A stretch of 64,000 bases of DNA. It comes from Lutibacter citreus (GTDB lineage Bacteria; Bacteroidota; Bacteroidia; Flavobacteriales; Flavobacteriaceae). The stretch is taken from NCBI RefSeq assembly GCF_003260195.1, contig NZ_QEIH01000004.1:124001-188000 (forward strand), written 5' to 3'. Both the position numbers and the translations under genes were made by a program. The notes under the pieces are model-generated. The model was given only the letters and a program-made list of their open reading frames with translations, did not search any database and had not been told where the DNA came from. How positions within the stretch are numbered: the stretch's first letter is position 1; each line of letters starts with the position of its first letter. Below are positions 50,330 through 59,784 of this stretch, one piece after another.

Positions 50330-52291
50330 CTAATTATCTAGTTGTTTTAAATAATCAAGTTTGGATTTCCAAACATCTAATTTTTCTTTATAAGCATTTA
50401 TTTGCCCTCTTACATTTTGCACTAAAGGATTATCTTCTGTAACGTTTGAAATAAACCCTAAGTTATTTTCTAACTGTTGAATTTCTCTAACTGTTTCATC
50501 AATTTTCTTTCTAATAAACAATTGTTCAGAATCTAATTTTCTATAGTTTTTTTGTTCAAGATAATTATTTACTAAGTTTTCAAACTTAAGCATTTCAATA
50601 TCTTTTTTCTCTAAATCACTATTCTCAACTATTCTATCAAGTAACTTATTAAACTTACCCTCAATATGACGCATTTCGTAAGGAACGCTTCCCATTGCTC
50701 TCCATTCACTCACATACTCATTTATGTTAGCAATAGTAATTTTTTTCTTTTCTTCAATTATAGTTTTTAACTCTTTTAGATAGTCTTTCTTCTTATTAAG
50801 AACTTCAATTTGTTCTTTATTACCTTCATCTTGTTTATCATGTAATCTATCAAAGAAATGATTACAAGCTGCTTTAAAATCTTTCCAAAGTTTATCTGAA
50901 TATTTTCTTGGTACATGACCAATTTTTTTCCAATCAGATTGAATCTTTTTCATAACCTCAGTAGTCATTTCCCAATCATCACTATCCTTAAGAGATTCCG
51001 CTTGTTCAATTAATAATTTCTTTTTATTTAAATTATCAAAGTGGTCTTTTTTAACATTTTTGAAAAATTTATTTTTCTCCACATTAAATTTTCTTGTAGC
51101 ATCTTTAAATTTTGCCCAAACCTCATCACTTTTAGCTCTTGGAACTTGGCCCATAGCAAAAAATTTATTCCTAAGTGCATCAATTTCCTTTATACTTTTT
51201 TGCCAATCTACACGACTTTCATTTTTAGAAACGTCAACTGCCTCAATAGCTGAAATCACTTCTAATTTTTTATCTATATTACCTTCAAACTTAGAACGCA
51301 TATCTCTAAAAAACTCATGTCTTTTATCATGTACTAATTTAGTTGCTTCACTAAATCTATCCCACACAGCTTCTCTTTCATCTCTTGCAACTGGGCCAAC
51401 ATCTTCTTTCCACAATTTATGTAAAACCTGCAACTCTTTAAAAGCAACATTTATATCTTCAATTTTAGTTAACTCTTCAGCTCGTTCTACAAGTTTTAAT
51501 TTTTCATCTAAATTGTGTTTAAAATCAAGATCTCGTAAATCATTACTAAGGTGAAGCAAATCATAAAAACGTTCAACATGGTGATGGTATGTGCGCCAAG
51601 TATCGTTGTATTTTGCTCTTGGAATTGGTCCTATTTCAACCCATCTTTTTTGAATATCCTTAAATATTTTATACATAGATGATCCTTCAGCATTATCAAT
51701 TAAACGCTTTAAATCTTCTATTAATTGAAGTTTATCCTCTAAATTAGTTTTTAACTTGGCATCTTGATTTGCATAAAACTCATTTCGTTTAGTTTTAAAA
51801 TCATAAAGAATACTATTGTAAGTGGATTTTATAGGGTTGTTATATTGAAAATCAATAACATTACCTCCTTCAGCTAAAAATTTCTCTTTTTCTGCTTTTA
51901 ATAATGTTCCAAATTTTAGATTAAAAACATCCTTTATTTTGTTAACATTATTATTAATACTTTGAACCTGACCTTCTTTTACCAGTTTACCTAGAGCTTC
52001 AACTAACTCCTCTAAAGTTAAATTGTTAAAATCAGCAACTTCATCTTCTGGGTAATCTGTGTTTTCAGATAATTCAGCTAATTTATCGTCAATTTCATCA
52101 ACAGCTTTATTTGAAACTACATTACTCTTTTCTGTTTCAAGCTTCTCTTCTACTGGTTCAATTACTTCTTTCGATTCAATTGGTTCTTTGGATTCAATTG
52201 GGTCATTCGATTCTGTTAATTCTGTTGATTCTGTTTCTTTTGGAGTTAAATTGTTTTCTTGTACTGGTACTTTCTTTTCTTCGTCTAACAT
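50330..52291 (-). CDS. DUF349 domain protein with repetitive acidic N-terminus
   Basis: The ATG at 52291 gives 653 residues; a TTG 7 codons earlier is less likely. The N-terminus (about residues 10-50) repeats short Glu/Ser/Pro units such as ESNDPIESKEPIESKEVIE. Five DUF349 repeats follow, each with a W-[IVG]-x-[PV]-x-R type core: RWVEIGPIPRAKYNDTW, LWKEDVGPVARDEREAVW, FFAMGQVPRAKSDEVW, DWKKIGHVPRKYSDKLW and EWRAMGSVPYEMRHIE. The protein is helical throughout, likely elongated. DUF349 proteins appear abundant in Bacteroidota but their function is not known to me. It is followed by a strong terminator (50296-50327). Confidence 0.9.
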   Translation of the reverse strand: MLDEEKKVPVQENNLTPKETESTELTESNDPIESKEPIESKEVIEPVEEKLETEKSNVVSNKAVDEIDDKLAELSENTDYPEDEVADFNNLTLEELVEALGKLVKEGQVQSINNNVNKIKDVFNLKFGTLLKAEKEKFLAEGGNVIDFQYNNPIKSTYNSILYDFKTKRNEFYANQDAKLKTNLEDKLQLIEDLKRLIDNAEGSSMYKIFKDIQKRWVEIGPIPRAKYNDTWRTYHHHVERFYDLLHLSNDLRDLDFKHNLDEKLKLVERAEELTKIEDINVAFKELQVLHKLWKEDVGPVARDEREAVWDRFSEATKLVHDKRHEFFRDMRSKFEGNIDKKLEVISAIEAVDVSKNESRVDWQKSIKEIDALRNKFFAMGQVPRAKSDEVWAKFKDATRKFNVEKNKFFKNVKKDHFDNLNKKKLLIEQAESLKDSDDWEMTTEVMKKIQSDWKKIGHVPRKYSDKLWKDFKAACNHFFDRLHDKQDEGNKEQIEVLNKKKDYLKELKTIIEEKKKITIANINEYVSEWRAMGSVPYEMRHIEGKFNKLLDRIVENSDLEKKDIEMLKFENLVNNYLEQKNYRKLDSEQLFIRKKIDETVREIQQLENNLGFISNVTEDNPLVQNVRGQINAYKEKLDVWKSKLDYLKQLDN

Positions 52292-52400
52292 ATCAAAATG
52301 TTTAAGGTTCAATAATTATATTCATTAATAATTTAAAATAGCATTACCTAAAACACCATTTAATAATAGATTCAAAATAAGGCTTTAAGTTGCGTTAAAT

Positions 52401-53159
52401 TTACTCTTTTTTATTGGCATTCCATATTTCCCAAGATTTTTCTGCTTGAAGTTCTAACATTTCTAATCCGTTTTTAATAGTTGCTCCATTATTTTTTCCT
52501 AATCGCAAAAATTTTGTTTCTGATGGATTGTAAATTAAATCGAATAATAAATGCTTGTCTGATATAAACTCAAATGGAATATTAGGAGCATCTTCTATAT
52601 TTGGATATGTACCTACAGGTGAACAATTAATAATTACAGTGTATTCTTCAAGTATTTGTTCATTTAAAGCGCTATATAAAAATACATTATCTGAAAGGCG
52701 TCTTGATACAAACTTGTATTCAATTCCTAATTTTTTCAAGCCAAATGCAATTGCTTTTGAAGCGCCACCAGTTCCTAAAATAAGTGCTTTTTTATGATGT
52801 TCTTTTAATAATGGTTTAATAGAATTTTGAAAACCATAAACATCCGTATTATAACCTATTAATTTATTCTCATTTGTAATATTAATCGTATTAACTGCTC
52901 CTATTTCTTTAGCATCTTCATCAATTTCATCTAAATAACGCATAACAGATTGCTTGTAAGGAATAGTAACATTTATACCTTTATATTCATGTTCTTTATG
53001 ATATAATAAAAAAGGGAATTCTTCAATTTCAGGGATGTCAAAATTCAAATACTTTAAGTTGTCTAATCCAAGTTTCTCAAATTTTTCAGAAAAATACTTT
53101 CTTGAAAAAGAATAGGAAATATCCTTTCCTAAAAGTCCAAATTTAGTTCTATTATTCAT
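52401..53159 (-). CDS. aroE: Shikimate dehydrogenase
   Basis: The 252-residue protein has the N-terminal KFGLLGKDISYSFSRKYF (SxS substrate motif), the catalytic Lys in NVTIPYKQSVM, GYNTDVYGF (Asp binding shikimate) and the NADP-binding ALILGTGGASKAI. It reduces 3-dehydroshikimate to shikimate on the aromatic amino acid pathway. Its start overlaps the end of the upstream DUF368 gene by 8 bases, so it is the last gene of that operon. Confidence 0.94.
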   Translation of the reverse strand: MNNRTKFGLLGKDISYSFSRKYFSEKFEKLGLDNLKYLNFDIPEIEEFPFLLYHKEHEYKGINVTIPYKQSVMRYLDEIDEDAKEIGAVNTINITNENKLIGYNTDVYGFQNSIKPLLKEHHKKALILGTGGASKAIAFGLKKLGIEYKFVSRRLSDNVFLYSALNEQILEEYTVIINCSPVGTYPNIEDAPNIPFEFISDKHLLFDLIYNPSETKFLRLGKNNGATIKNGLEMLELQAEKSWEIWNANKKE

Positions 53160-54174
53160 CTATATAATCTTTTCGTTCTGTTCCATATTTATCAATAAGT
53201 AAAATAATACTTGCTCCCAATAAAATAAAAAATATTGCTATCCAAGTTTCTTGACTTGATAAATTCGGCAAAAATCTTTTAAAATTTTCAACTATTTTAT
53301 TCCCTTGAGCATCAAATAAATTTACTCCGTTTTCAACTTTATAAACCTCTTTTTTCCATGGCCAAACCATTCCTAAAGAACCAGTAATAAAACCAATTAT
53401 AAGCGCTGTAACTATCTGATGCCAGTATTTTAACACGTAACCTAGTATGTGAGAAGTAACTATAAGCCCAAATGCTGAACCTCCAGTAAAACTAGCGATT
53501 ACTTTTAAATACTTCATTCTTTCCAAATTGTCTACAAAGCTAAAATCACCTGTAAAAACTTCTGTTATTGTTTTAAATAACATTGCAACAGAATCAACAA
53601 GTAACAGCACATAATTCCCCATTAAAATAAGAATGAATGAACCTGACAATCCTGGAAGTGTCATCCCTGAAACTCCAATTATTCCACAGGCAAATACAAA
53701 CCATAAGTTATCGTTTTCTTTTGCAGGGCTCATAAAGCTTAGTGCTATTCCAATAATAGCTCCTATTATCATGGAAACTATATTTCTTGTTCTCCAATCA
53801 TTAAAATCTTTTGATATATAATATATTGAACCCAATATCATCCCAAAAAAAGAACTCCAAACATATAATTCATAATGCCTTAATAAATAGTCTAGTGCTA
53901 AAGAAACAGTAAAATAGCTAAAAGTACTCCCTCCAAAAACCAACAATAAAAATGTGGCATTTGTATATTCATAAAAACTTTTAAACCTACCATTTATTAA
54001 TAGTAAAAATGCCTTGTAATTTATTTTTCTAAATGAATAAATCATTTCTTCATAAAAACCCAAAACAAAAGACACTGTTCCTCCAGACACCCCAGGAACT
54101 TTATTTGCTGCGCCCATGGATAAACCTTTTAAAAAAAGGAAGAATTTATCTAATAAATTACGTTCTCTAGCCAT
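53152..54174 (-). CDS. DUF368 (PopT-type) polyprenyl-phosphate carrier, second of a tandem pair
   Basis: The 340-residue membrane protein has about eight helices and two inverted-repeat helical-hairpin motifs: NKVPGVSGGTVSFVLGFYEE near the start and GMTLPGLSGSFILILMGNY in the middle. DUF368 (PopT) proteins are thought to flip undecaprenyl phosphate back to the cytoplasmic face, which supports wall and glycan synthesis. It lies six bases downstream of a paralogue that shares both motifs, so this is a tandem duplication, and its 3' end overlaps aroE. Confidence 0.88.
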   Translation of the reverse strand: MARERNLLDKFFLFLKGLSMGAANKVPGVSGGTVSFVLGFYEEMIYSFRKINYKAFLLLINGRFKSFYEYTNATFLLLVFGGSTFSYFTVSLALDYLLRHYELYVWSSFFGMILGSIYYISKDFNDWRTRNIVSMIIGAIIGIALSFMSPAKENDNLWFVFACGIIGVSGMTLPGLSGSFILILMGNYVLLLVDSVAMLFKTITEVFTGDFSFVDNLERMKYLKVIASFTGGSAFGLIVTSHILGYVLKYWHQIVTALIIGFITGSLGMVWPWKKEVYKVENGVNLFDAQGNKIVENFKRFLPNLSSQETWIAIFFILLGASIILLIDKYGTERKDYIDE

Positions 54175-54180
54175 TTTTAA

Positions 54181-55110
54181 TTAGTTTTCAGAAATCTGAG
54201 CTACTTTTTCTAAAATGATAATTATTGCGAACCCTATTAAAGCTAATATAATTGCCATTAAAATTTGTGAATCTCCTTCAAAAGAAAGCGGAGAAATACT
54301 TTGCTCATTAAATGGCACTTTAACTCCATGTGAATTTGTTCTCCAGGTTAACGTTTCCTTCCAAGGCCAAATTTTGTTCAAAGACCCCAATATAAAACCT
54401 GTTAATAGTGCCAATGTTAAATCTTTATAATGGGTAAAAAGCCATTTTAAGATTTTAGAAAAAGTTAGTAATCCTACAATTGCACCGGCTGCTAAAATAC
54501 CTAACAACTGATAATTTCTATTATGAATTGCGTCTAAAACTGGTTTATACGCTCCCAATAATACCAATATAAAAGAACCCGAAATACCAGGAAGTATCAT
54601 TGCACAAATTGCCAATGCACCAGCTAAAAACAGAAAATAAGGTGATGTGTTTTCAGAAATTAATGGTTGTAAAGTTGTAATGTAGTATGCGAGTGCAGCT
54701 CCTAATAAAAAAATTAAAACTGTTGAAATATTCCATTTTGAAATTTGCTTACCAATAAATAAAATACTAGCTAAAACTAATCCAAAAAAGAAGGACCATA
54801 CCAAAACTGGTTTATTTTCAAGTAACCAAGATATTAATTTTGCAAGTGAAATAATACTTACAAAAACTCCACTAAGCAGCGTTGCTAAAAAGTTCCCATT
54901 AATAGCATTCCAAAATGCCTTAACCCCATGCTCTTTTAATAATTTTAAAGTTGAAAAATTAATAGAACTTATTGAAGTTAAAAGTTCTTCATAAATACCA
55001 GAAATAAAAGCAATAGTACCACCTGATACGCCAGGAACAACATCTGCTGCTCCCATTGCCATTCCCTTAAGAGCAATTATTAAATAATTAATGAAATTTC
55101 TTTGTTGCAT
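54181..55110 (-). CDS. DUF368 (PopT-type) polyprenyl-phosphate carrier, first of a tandem pair
   Basis: The 309-residue protein repeats the DUF368 architecture with ADVVPGVSGGTIAFISGIYEE and CAMILPGISGSFILVLLGAY. The two paralogues diverge outside the motifs, with different loops and C-termini. Inferred role: return of undecaprenyl phosphate across the inner membrane. A -7 box at 55133-55140 precedes it. Two copies may be specialised for different carriers or conditions. Confidence 0.88.
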   Translation of the reverse strand: MQQRNFINYLIIALKGMAMGAADVVPGVSGGTIAFISGIYEELLTSISSINFSTLKLLKEHGVKAFWNAINGNFLATLLSGVFVSIISLAKLISWLLENKPVLVWSFFFGLVLASILFIGKQISKWNISTVLIFLLGAALAYYITTLQPLISENTSPYFLFLAGALAICAMILPGISGSFILVLLGAYKPVLDAIHNRNYQLLGILAAGAIVGLLTFSKILKWLFTHYKDLTLALLTGFILGSLNKIWPWKETLTWRTNSHGVKVPFNEQSISPLSFEGDSQILMAIILALIGFAIIIILEKVAQISEN

Positions 55111-55132
55111 TTGTCTTATTTTCTATAAAAGA

Positions 55133-55140
55133 CAAATGTA
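55133..55140 (-). promoter_or_regulatory. Candidate -7 box for the DUF368-aroE operon
   Basis: The minus strand reads TACATTTG, matching TAnnTTTG, 22 bases before the ATG at 55110. Confidence 0.45.
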
Positions 55141-55145
55141 GTATT

Positions 55146-56543
55146 TTAAAGTGAAGAATTTTTAAATTCAGATATGATATCCATTACTTCTTTCTTATTA
55201 TACACTTCAGGAAATAGTTCTTTTATCATAAGGTGATAATCAAAATCTATGGATAAAGCATTTCTTAGGTATTTCTCCCCTTTTGCCATCTCATTAAATT
55301 TAAAATAAATAGAACAAAGTCTATATTCAATTTCAGAAAAATCTTTAAAATATTTTTGGGCTTTTAATAAGTTTATTAACGCATCTTCATAATCGCCTAA
55401 ATAACATAAAACATCACTCAATCCAACCCAGATTTCAATATTACAATCTTTAAGAGCTATACAATTTTGAAATGCTTCAACTGATTCTTCAAATTTGTTC
55501 AATTTTAAATTAATTTCAGCATATTTTCTCCAATAGAGACTGTTTTTATCATCTATTTCAATAGCTTTATTAATATAATATAAGGCTTTATTATAGTCTT
55601 TATTTTTTACCTTCAACTCCATAATTGCCAACCAAGCCTTATCTAATAAAGGATCTTCATGAACTGCATTTTTATAATTCTTAAGAGCCAATGTATATTT
55701 TTTAAGGTTTTCATAACACTCTCCTATTCTTAAATATACAAAAGCGGTTGGATCATCTAAATCTAAAGTTGCTTTATAGTTTTCAATTGCTTCTTGGTAC
55801 TTCTCAAGCTTCTCTAAAGTTTTAGCTTTTTCTAAATATGCTCCTACAAACCTCTCATCAATTAATACGGCATAATCAAAAGCTCTAAGTGCTTGTCTGT
55901 AGTTTTCAATTACAAAATATTGTCTACCTAATTGGTGCCACGCTACTTCACTATAGGGGTCTTTCTCTATATAATTAATTAAATATTCAATAGCATCTTC
56001 ATGCTGGTTTTGCATATCAAAACAATAAATAACATTGTATAGCGATGAATAATCATCAAAATCAACTTCTAAACATTTCGCAAAACTTAATCTAGCTTCA
56101 TCAAATTTATCAAGAAATAAATATTCCATTCCTATCATTGATAAAATATCTGCTTCATCATCCGTATAATCCAAAGCAATTTTTAATGAATTAATTGCAT
56201 TTTCGTGATCATCAATTTTTGAATAGATACTTGCTTGCTGCACATAAACTTCTTCATTTGTAGGTTCAATTGCTTGAATTTCTTTTAATAAATTTGAGGC
56301 AAGCTCTAATTCCCCATCAAATATTAATAATTCTGCTTTTAATAATTTCATTAAAACAGAATTTGGATGTTGAGTTAAACCCAGTTTAATAGCTTTTTTA
56401 GCCAAAGATATTTTACCTGTGTCTATATAATAATGTATAATCTCCTCAAACTCAACAGAATCAAAAAAATAAACACTGTTAGTTTTTAACATTGATTCAA
56501 ATTTGGAAAGCGATAAACTATTTTCTTTTGGAGTTAAAGGCAT
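55146..56543 (-). CDS. Tetratricopeptide-repeat protein
   Basis: The ATG at 56543 gives 465 residues (a TTG two codons earlier is possible). Residues from about 65 to 430 are TPR repeats, for example YNVIYCFDMQNQHEDAIEYL, AWHQLGRQYFVIENYRQALR and FVYLRIGECYENLKKYTLAL, giving roughly ten helical pairs. TPR arrays mediate protein-protein contacts. No signal peptide, so cytosolic. It is upstream of the DUF368-aroE genes on the same strand (35 bases between its stop and the DUF368 ATG) and divergent from pyrR. Partners are unknown. Confidence 0.85.
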   Translation of the reverse strand: MPLTPKENSLSLSKFESMLKTNSVYFFDSVEFEEIIHYYIDTGKISLAKKAIKLGLTQHPNSVLMKLLKAELLIFDGELELASNLLKEIQAIEPTNEEVYVQQASIYSKIDDHENAINSLKIALDYTDDEADILSMIGMEYLFLDKFDEARLSFAKCLEVDFDDYSSLYNVIYCFDMQNQHEDAIEYLINYIEKDPYSEVAWHQLGRQYFVIENYRQALRAFDYAVLIDERFVGAYLEKAKTLEKLEKYQEAIENYKATLDLDDPTAFVYLRIGECYENLKKYTLALKNYKNAVHEDPLLDKAWLAIMELKVKNKDYNKALYYINKAIEIDDKNSLYWRKYAEINLKLNKFEESVEAFQNCIALKDCNIEIWVGLSDVLCYLGDYEDALINLLKAQKYFKDFSEIEYRLCSIYFKFNEMAKGEKYLRNALSIDFDYHLMIKELFPEVYNKKEVMDIISEFKNSSL

Positions 56544-56645
56544 AAGCAAAAAACAATATTTAGTTTGAAATAAAAATACAAGAACAAAAGCCTTCTTTAA
56601 AAATAACTTCTAAATGTTTTTAACAAATTAATTAACAAAATGGTT

Positions 56646-56653
56646 TATATTTG
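56646..56653 (+). promoter_or_regulatory. Candidate -7 box for pyrR-pyrB
   Basis: TATATTTG matches TAnnTTTG. The expected start of transcription near 56658-56660 lies just before the first in-frame ATG at 56665 and favours the second ATG at 56680. Confidence 0.45.
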
Positions 56654-56679
56654 TATTCCAAACAATGTTTGGTATTGCA

Positions 56680-57219
56680 ATGAGCAAAAAAATTCTACTT
56701 AACTCAAAAGAAATTCACATAATTCTTCATCGATTGGCTTGTCAGCTAATTGAGAATCATAATAATTTTGAAAATACTGTTCTTATAGGTATACAGCCTC
56801 GTGGAATTTATTTAGCAGAAAGATTGGTTTCTATTTTGAAAAACGATTACAACATTCCTAATATAGATTTGGGAAAATTAGATATTACATTTTACAGAGA
56901 TGATTTTAGAAGACGAGGCGAACCTCTTGAAGCTAATAAAACCAAAATTAATTTTGTAGTTGAAGATAAAAATGTAGTTTTTATAGATGATGTTTTATAT
57001 TCCGGTAGAAGTATTAGAGCTGCTTTAACTGCAATTCAATCATTTGGCAGACCTTCAGATATTGAACTTTTAGTTTTAATAGATAGAAGATTTAGCAGAC
57101 ATTTACCTATTCAACCAGATTATAGAGGTAGACAAGTTGATGTTATAAATGAAGAAAGAGTAACGGTAAATTGGAAAGAAAAAGACGGAGATGATACCGT
57201 TTATATAATAAATAATTAA
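56680..57219 (+). CDS. pyrR: PyrR bifunctional regulator / uracil phosphoribosyltransferase
   Basis: The ATG at 56680 gives 179 residues (MSKKILL...), the usual PyrR length; an ATG 15 bases earlier would sit too close to the predicted start of transcription. The PRPP-binding loop VVFIDDVLYSGRSIRAA and VLIGIQPRGIYLAERL are clear. In Gram-positive bacteria PyrR controls pyr operon attenuation; in Bacteroidota its regulatory role is less clear. It is four bases before pyrB and in the same operon. Confidence 0.92.
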   Translation: MSKKILLNSKEIHIILHRLACQLIENHNNFENTVLIGIQPRGIYLAERLVSILKNDYNIPNIDLGKLDITFYRDDFRRRGEPLEANKTKINFVVEDKNVVFIDDVLYSGRSIRAALTAIQSFGRPSDIELLVLIDRRFSRHLPIQPDYRGRQVDVINEERVTVNWKEKDGDDTVYIINN

Positions 57220-57223
57220 TTAC

Positions 57224-58159
57224 ATGAGTCAGTTAAGCGTACAACATCTTTTAGGAATAAAGCATTTAAAAAAAGCTGATATTGATTTAATTTTTAAAAC
57301 AGCTGATCATTTTAAAGAAGTAATTAATCGTCCCATAAAAAAAGTTCCTTCATTAAGAGATATTACAATAGCAAATTTATTTTTTGAAAACAGTACTAGA
57401 ACAAAATTATCTTTTGAATTAGCTGAAAAAAGATTATCTGCCGATGTAATTAACTTTTCAGCAAGTCAATCTTCAGTAAAAAAAGGAGAAACATTAATAG
57501 ACACAGCTAACAATATTCTATCAATGAAAGTTGATTTAATAGTTATGAGACATCCAAATGTTGGTGCTTGCGACTTTTTATCGAAACACGTAGATGCAAA
57601 AATTGTAAATGCTGGTGACGGAACCCATGAACATCCAACACAAGCCTTGTTAGATTCATATTCTATTAGAGAAAAACTGGGTACAGTAGAAGGAAAAAAG
57701 ATTGTTATTGTTGGAGATATTTTACACTCAAGAGTTGCACTTTCAAATATATATGCTTTAAAATTACAAGGTGCAGAAGTAAAAGTTTGTGGACCAAAAA
57801 CTCTAATTCCTAAATTTATTGAAGAATTAGGTGTTAGCGTTGAATACAACATAAAAAAAGCTTTAGAATGGTGTGACGTGGCTAATGTTTTAAGAGTTCA
57901 AAATGAAAGAATGGCCATTAATTATTTCCCTTCAACTAGAGAATACGCACAACTTTTTGGAATTAATAAAAAACTTTTAGATTCTCTTGGCAAGAAAATT
58001 GTAATAATGCATCCCGGACCAATAAATAGAGGTGTAGAATTAACAAGTGATGTTGCAGATGCTGATCAATCAATTATTTTACATCAAGTAGAAAATGGTG
58101 TTGCAGTTAGAATGGCTGTTATTTATTTATTAGCTGAGCAAATACAAAGACATAATTAA
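57224..58159 (+). CDS. pyrB: Aspartate carbamoyltransferase catalytic subunit
   Basis: The 311-residue protein has the carbamoyl-phosphate motif FFENSTRTKLSFE, GTHEHPTQALLDSYSI and HPGPINRGVEL. It makes carbamoyl-aspartate, the committed step of pyrimidine synthesis. No pyrI regulatory subunit follows; that matches the single-subunit form paired with PyrR. The next gene starts immediately at its stop codon. Confidence 0.96.
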   Translation: MSQLSVQHLLGIKHLKKADIDLIFKTADHFKEVINRPIKKVPSLRDITIANLFFENSTRTKLSFELAEKRLSADVINFSASQSSVKKGETLIDTANNILSMKVDLIVMRHPNVGACDFLSKHVDAKIVNAGDGTHEHPTQALLDSYSIREKLGTVEGKKIVIVGDILHSRVALSNIYALKLQGAEVKVCGPKTLIPKFIEELGVSVEYNIKKALEWCDVANVLRVQNERMAINYFPSTREYAQLFGINKKLLDSLGKKIVIMHPGPINRGVELTSDVADADQSIILHQVENGVAVRMAVIYLLAEQIQRHN

Positions 58160-58492
58160 ATGAAAATAATAAAAGAAAATAAATACACACTTATAAAACC
58201 TTTGAATAATTCTTTAGAGAATTTTTTAAAAAATATAGAAAATGAGCTATCTAAATTTAAAGATGAACATTTAATTTTAGATATTTCTGAAATAATTAAC
58301 ACGAAACTTGAAGAATTATTATTATTTTTGAATATCAGTAAATTACATAAAGAAAATGGCACAAGTTTTGTGATTATTTTTGACGGTATTGATATTGATG
58401 AAGTACCAGACGAATTAAATATAGTTCCTACATTTACAGAAGCTATAGATATTTTAGAAATGGATAGCATTGAACGAGAATTAGGATTTTAA
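58160..58492 (+). CDS. STAS-like protein upstream of ribonuclease Z
   Basis: The 110-residue protein resembles an anti-sigma-factor-antagonist (STAS) fold: HLILDISEIINTKLEELLLFLNISKLHKEN and FVIIFDGIDIDEVPDEL. No phosphorylatable Ser is obvious where it would be expected, so any role in signalling is uncertain. It directly abuts pyrB and precedes the T9SS stub and rnz, and is probably in the pyrRB operon. Function unknown. Confidence 0.55.
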   Translation: MKIIKENKYTLIKPLNNSLENFLKNIENELSKFKDEHLILDISEIINTKLEELLLFLNISKLHKENGTSFVIIFDGIDIDEVPDELNIVPTFTEAIDILEMDSIERELGF

Positions 58493-58508
58493 AACATTAG
58501 GCTTATTG

Positions 58509-58868
58509 ATGAAAAAACTACTTTTAATAACATTTTTATTGTCATTGTCTTTTTCTTTTGCGCAGCAAAAAGAAAGAGTTGATACTGTTATTAAAAAAAA
58601 TAAGCCAACAACTACTTTACTTTCAGTATCTGCTTATCCAAATCCTTTAACCATTAGTACAAAAGTTAATTTCTATTCAACAAAACAACAGTTGATAGAG
58701 TTTTCTGTTAAAAATTTAGTTGGCAAAACAGTATATAATGAAAGAATAAATGCAAAAAGCGGAAAAAATTCAATTCTCTTTGATCGTAATGATTTATCAA
58801 ATGGAATGTACATTTATTCCGTACAATCAGATTCCGAAATTGTATCAAAAAGATTAGTTATTAGATGA
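58509..58868 (+). CDS. Small T9SS C-terminal-sorting-domain protein without a passenger
   Basis: The ATG at 58509 gives 119 residues (a TTG one codon earlier is possible). A signal peptide (MKKLLLITFLLSLSFSFAQ) and a short linker of about 20 residues lead straight into a type A sorting domain starting near SAYPNPLTIST (YPNP at 43-46) and ending SDSEIVSKRLVIR. The sorting domain normally follows a large secreted protein; here none is present, so the product is a sorting domain only. Its stop overlaps the rnz start (ATGA). It may be a truncated gene or a true small secreted protein. Confidence 0.8.
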   Translation: MKKLLLITFLLSLSFSFAQQKERVDTVIKKNKPTTTLLSVSAYPNPLTISTKVNFYSTKQQLIEFSVKNLVGKTVYNERINAKSGKNSILFDRNDLSNGMYIYSVQSDSEIVSKRLVIR

Positions 58869-59782
58869 GTTTAAAACTCACAATTTTAGGTTGTCATTCA
58901 GCCACTCCACGAGTAAACGCAAACCCTACCGCGCAATTTTTAGAAATTAAAAATCATAATTTCTTAATTGATTGTGGTGAAGGAACTCAAGTTCAATTGA
59001 GACGTTTTAGCATTAAATTTTCCAAAATAAAAAACATTTTTATTTCACATTTACATGGCGATCATTTTTTTGGATTGGTTGGTTTAATTTCTACTTTTAG
59101 GTTATTAAATAGAGAGTCTGAATTACATATTTATGGTCCTGTAGGTATACAAGAAATTATCACTTTACAACTTAAAATTTCTAAATCTTGGACGCAATAC
59201 CCTCTTATTTTTCATGAACTATCATCAAATGAAAGTGAATTAATATTTGAGGATTCTAAAGTTGAAGTTTATACAATACCATTAAAACACAGAGTTTATA
59301 CCAATGGTTTTCTTTTTAAAGAAAAAGTTGGAGAACGAAAACTAAATATGAACGCAATTTCTAATTTTTCAGAAATTGAAATTTGTGACTATCAAAATTT
59401 AAAGAACGGAAGAGATTTTTCACTAAAGAATGGGGAAACAATTAAAAATGAAGACCTTACTTTTAATCCTACAGAACCTAAAAGTTATGCCTTTTGTAGT
59501 GACACAGTATATTTACCGTCTATTATTGATATTGTAAAGGGTGTTAATTGTTTATATCACGAAGCTACATTTTTAAAGGACAAAGAAGAACTTGCATTTT
59601 CAACAAAACATTCAACTGCATCTCAAGCCGCTAGTATTGCTAAACAAGCAAATGTTAAACAATTAATTCTTGGTCACTATAGTGGTCGTTATAAAAATAT
59701 TCAAGAATTTAAAACTGAAGCTCAAGAAATTTTTGAAAACACTTTATTAGCCGAAGCAGGAAAAGTATTTGAAATAAATTAA
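58865..59782 (+). CDS. rnz: Ribonuclease Z
   Basis: The 305-residue metallo-beta-lactamase-fold protein has HLHGDH at residues 62-67, FLIDCGEGTQVQLRRF near the start, and later ligands in FCSDTVYLPS, LYHEATFLKD and LILGHYSGRY. It cleaves the 3' trailer of pre-tRNAs. Length is normal. It overlaps the T9SS stub by four bases (ATGA), so it is the last gene of the run that begins at pyrR. It ends two bases before the convergent CoA-binding gene. Confidence 0.95.
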   Translation: MSLKLTILGCHSATPRVNANPTAQFLEIKNHNFLIDCGEGTQVQLRRFSIKFSKIKNIFISHLHGDHFFGLVGLISTFRLLNRESELHIYGPVGIQEIITLQLKISKSWTQYPLIFHELSSNESELIFEDSKVEVYTIPLKHRVYTNGFLFKEKVGERKLNMNAISNFSEIEICDYQNLKNGRDFSLKNGETIKNEDLTFNPTEPKSYAFCSDTVYLPSIIDIVKGVNCLYHEATFLKDKEELAFSTKHSTASQAASIAKQANVKQLILGHYSGRYKNIQEFKTEAQEIFENTLLAEAGKVFEIN

Positions 59783-59784
59783 AA

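Noticed and set aside
51060..51554. Long plus-strand open frame antisense to the DUF349 gene
   Set aside because: It is a shadow of the repetitive coding sequence on the other strand; no recognisable domain.
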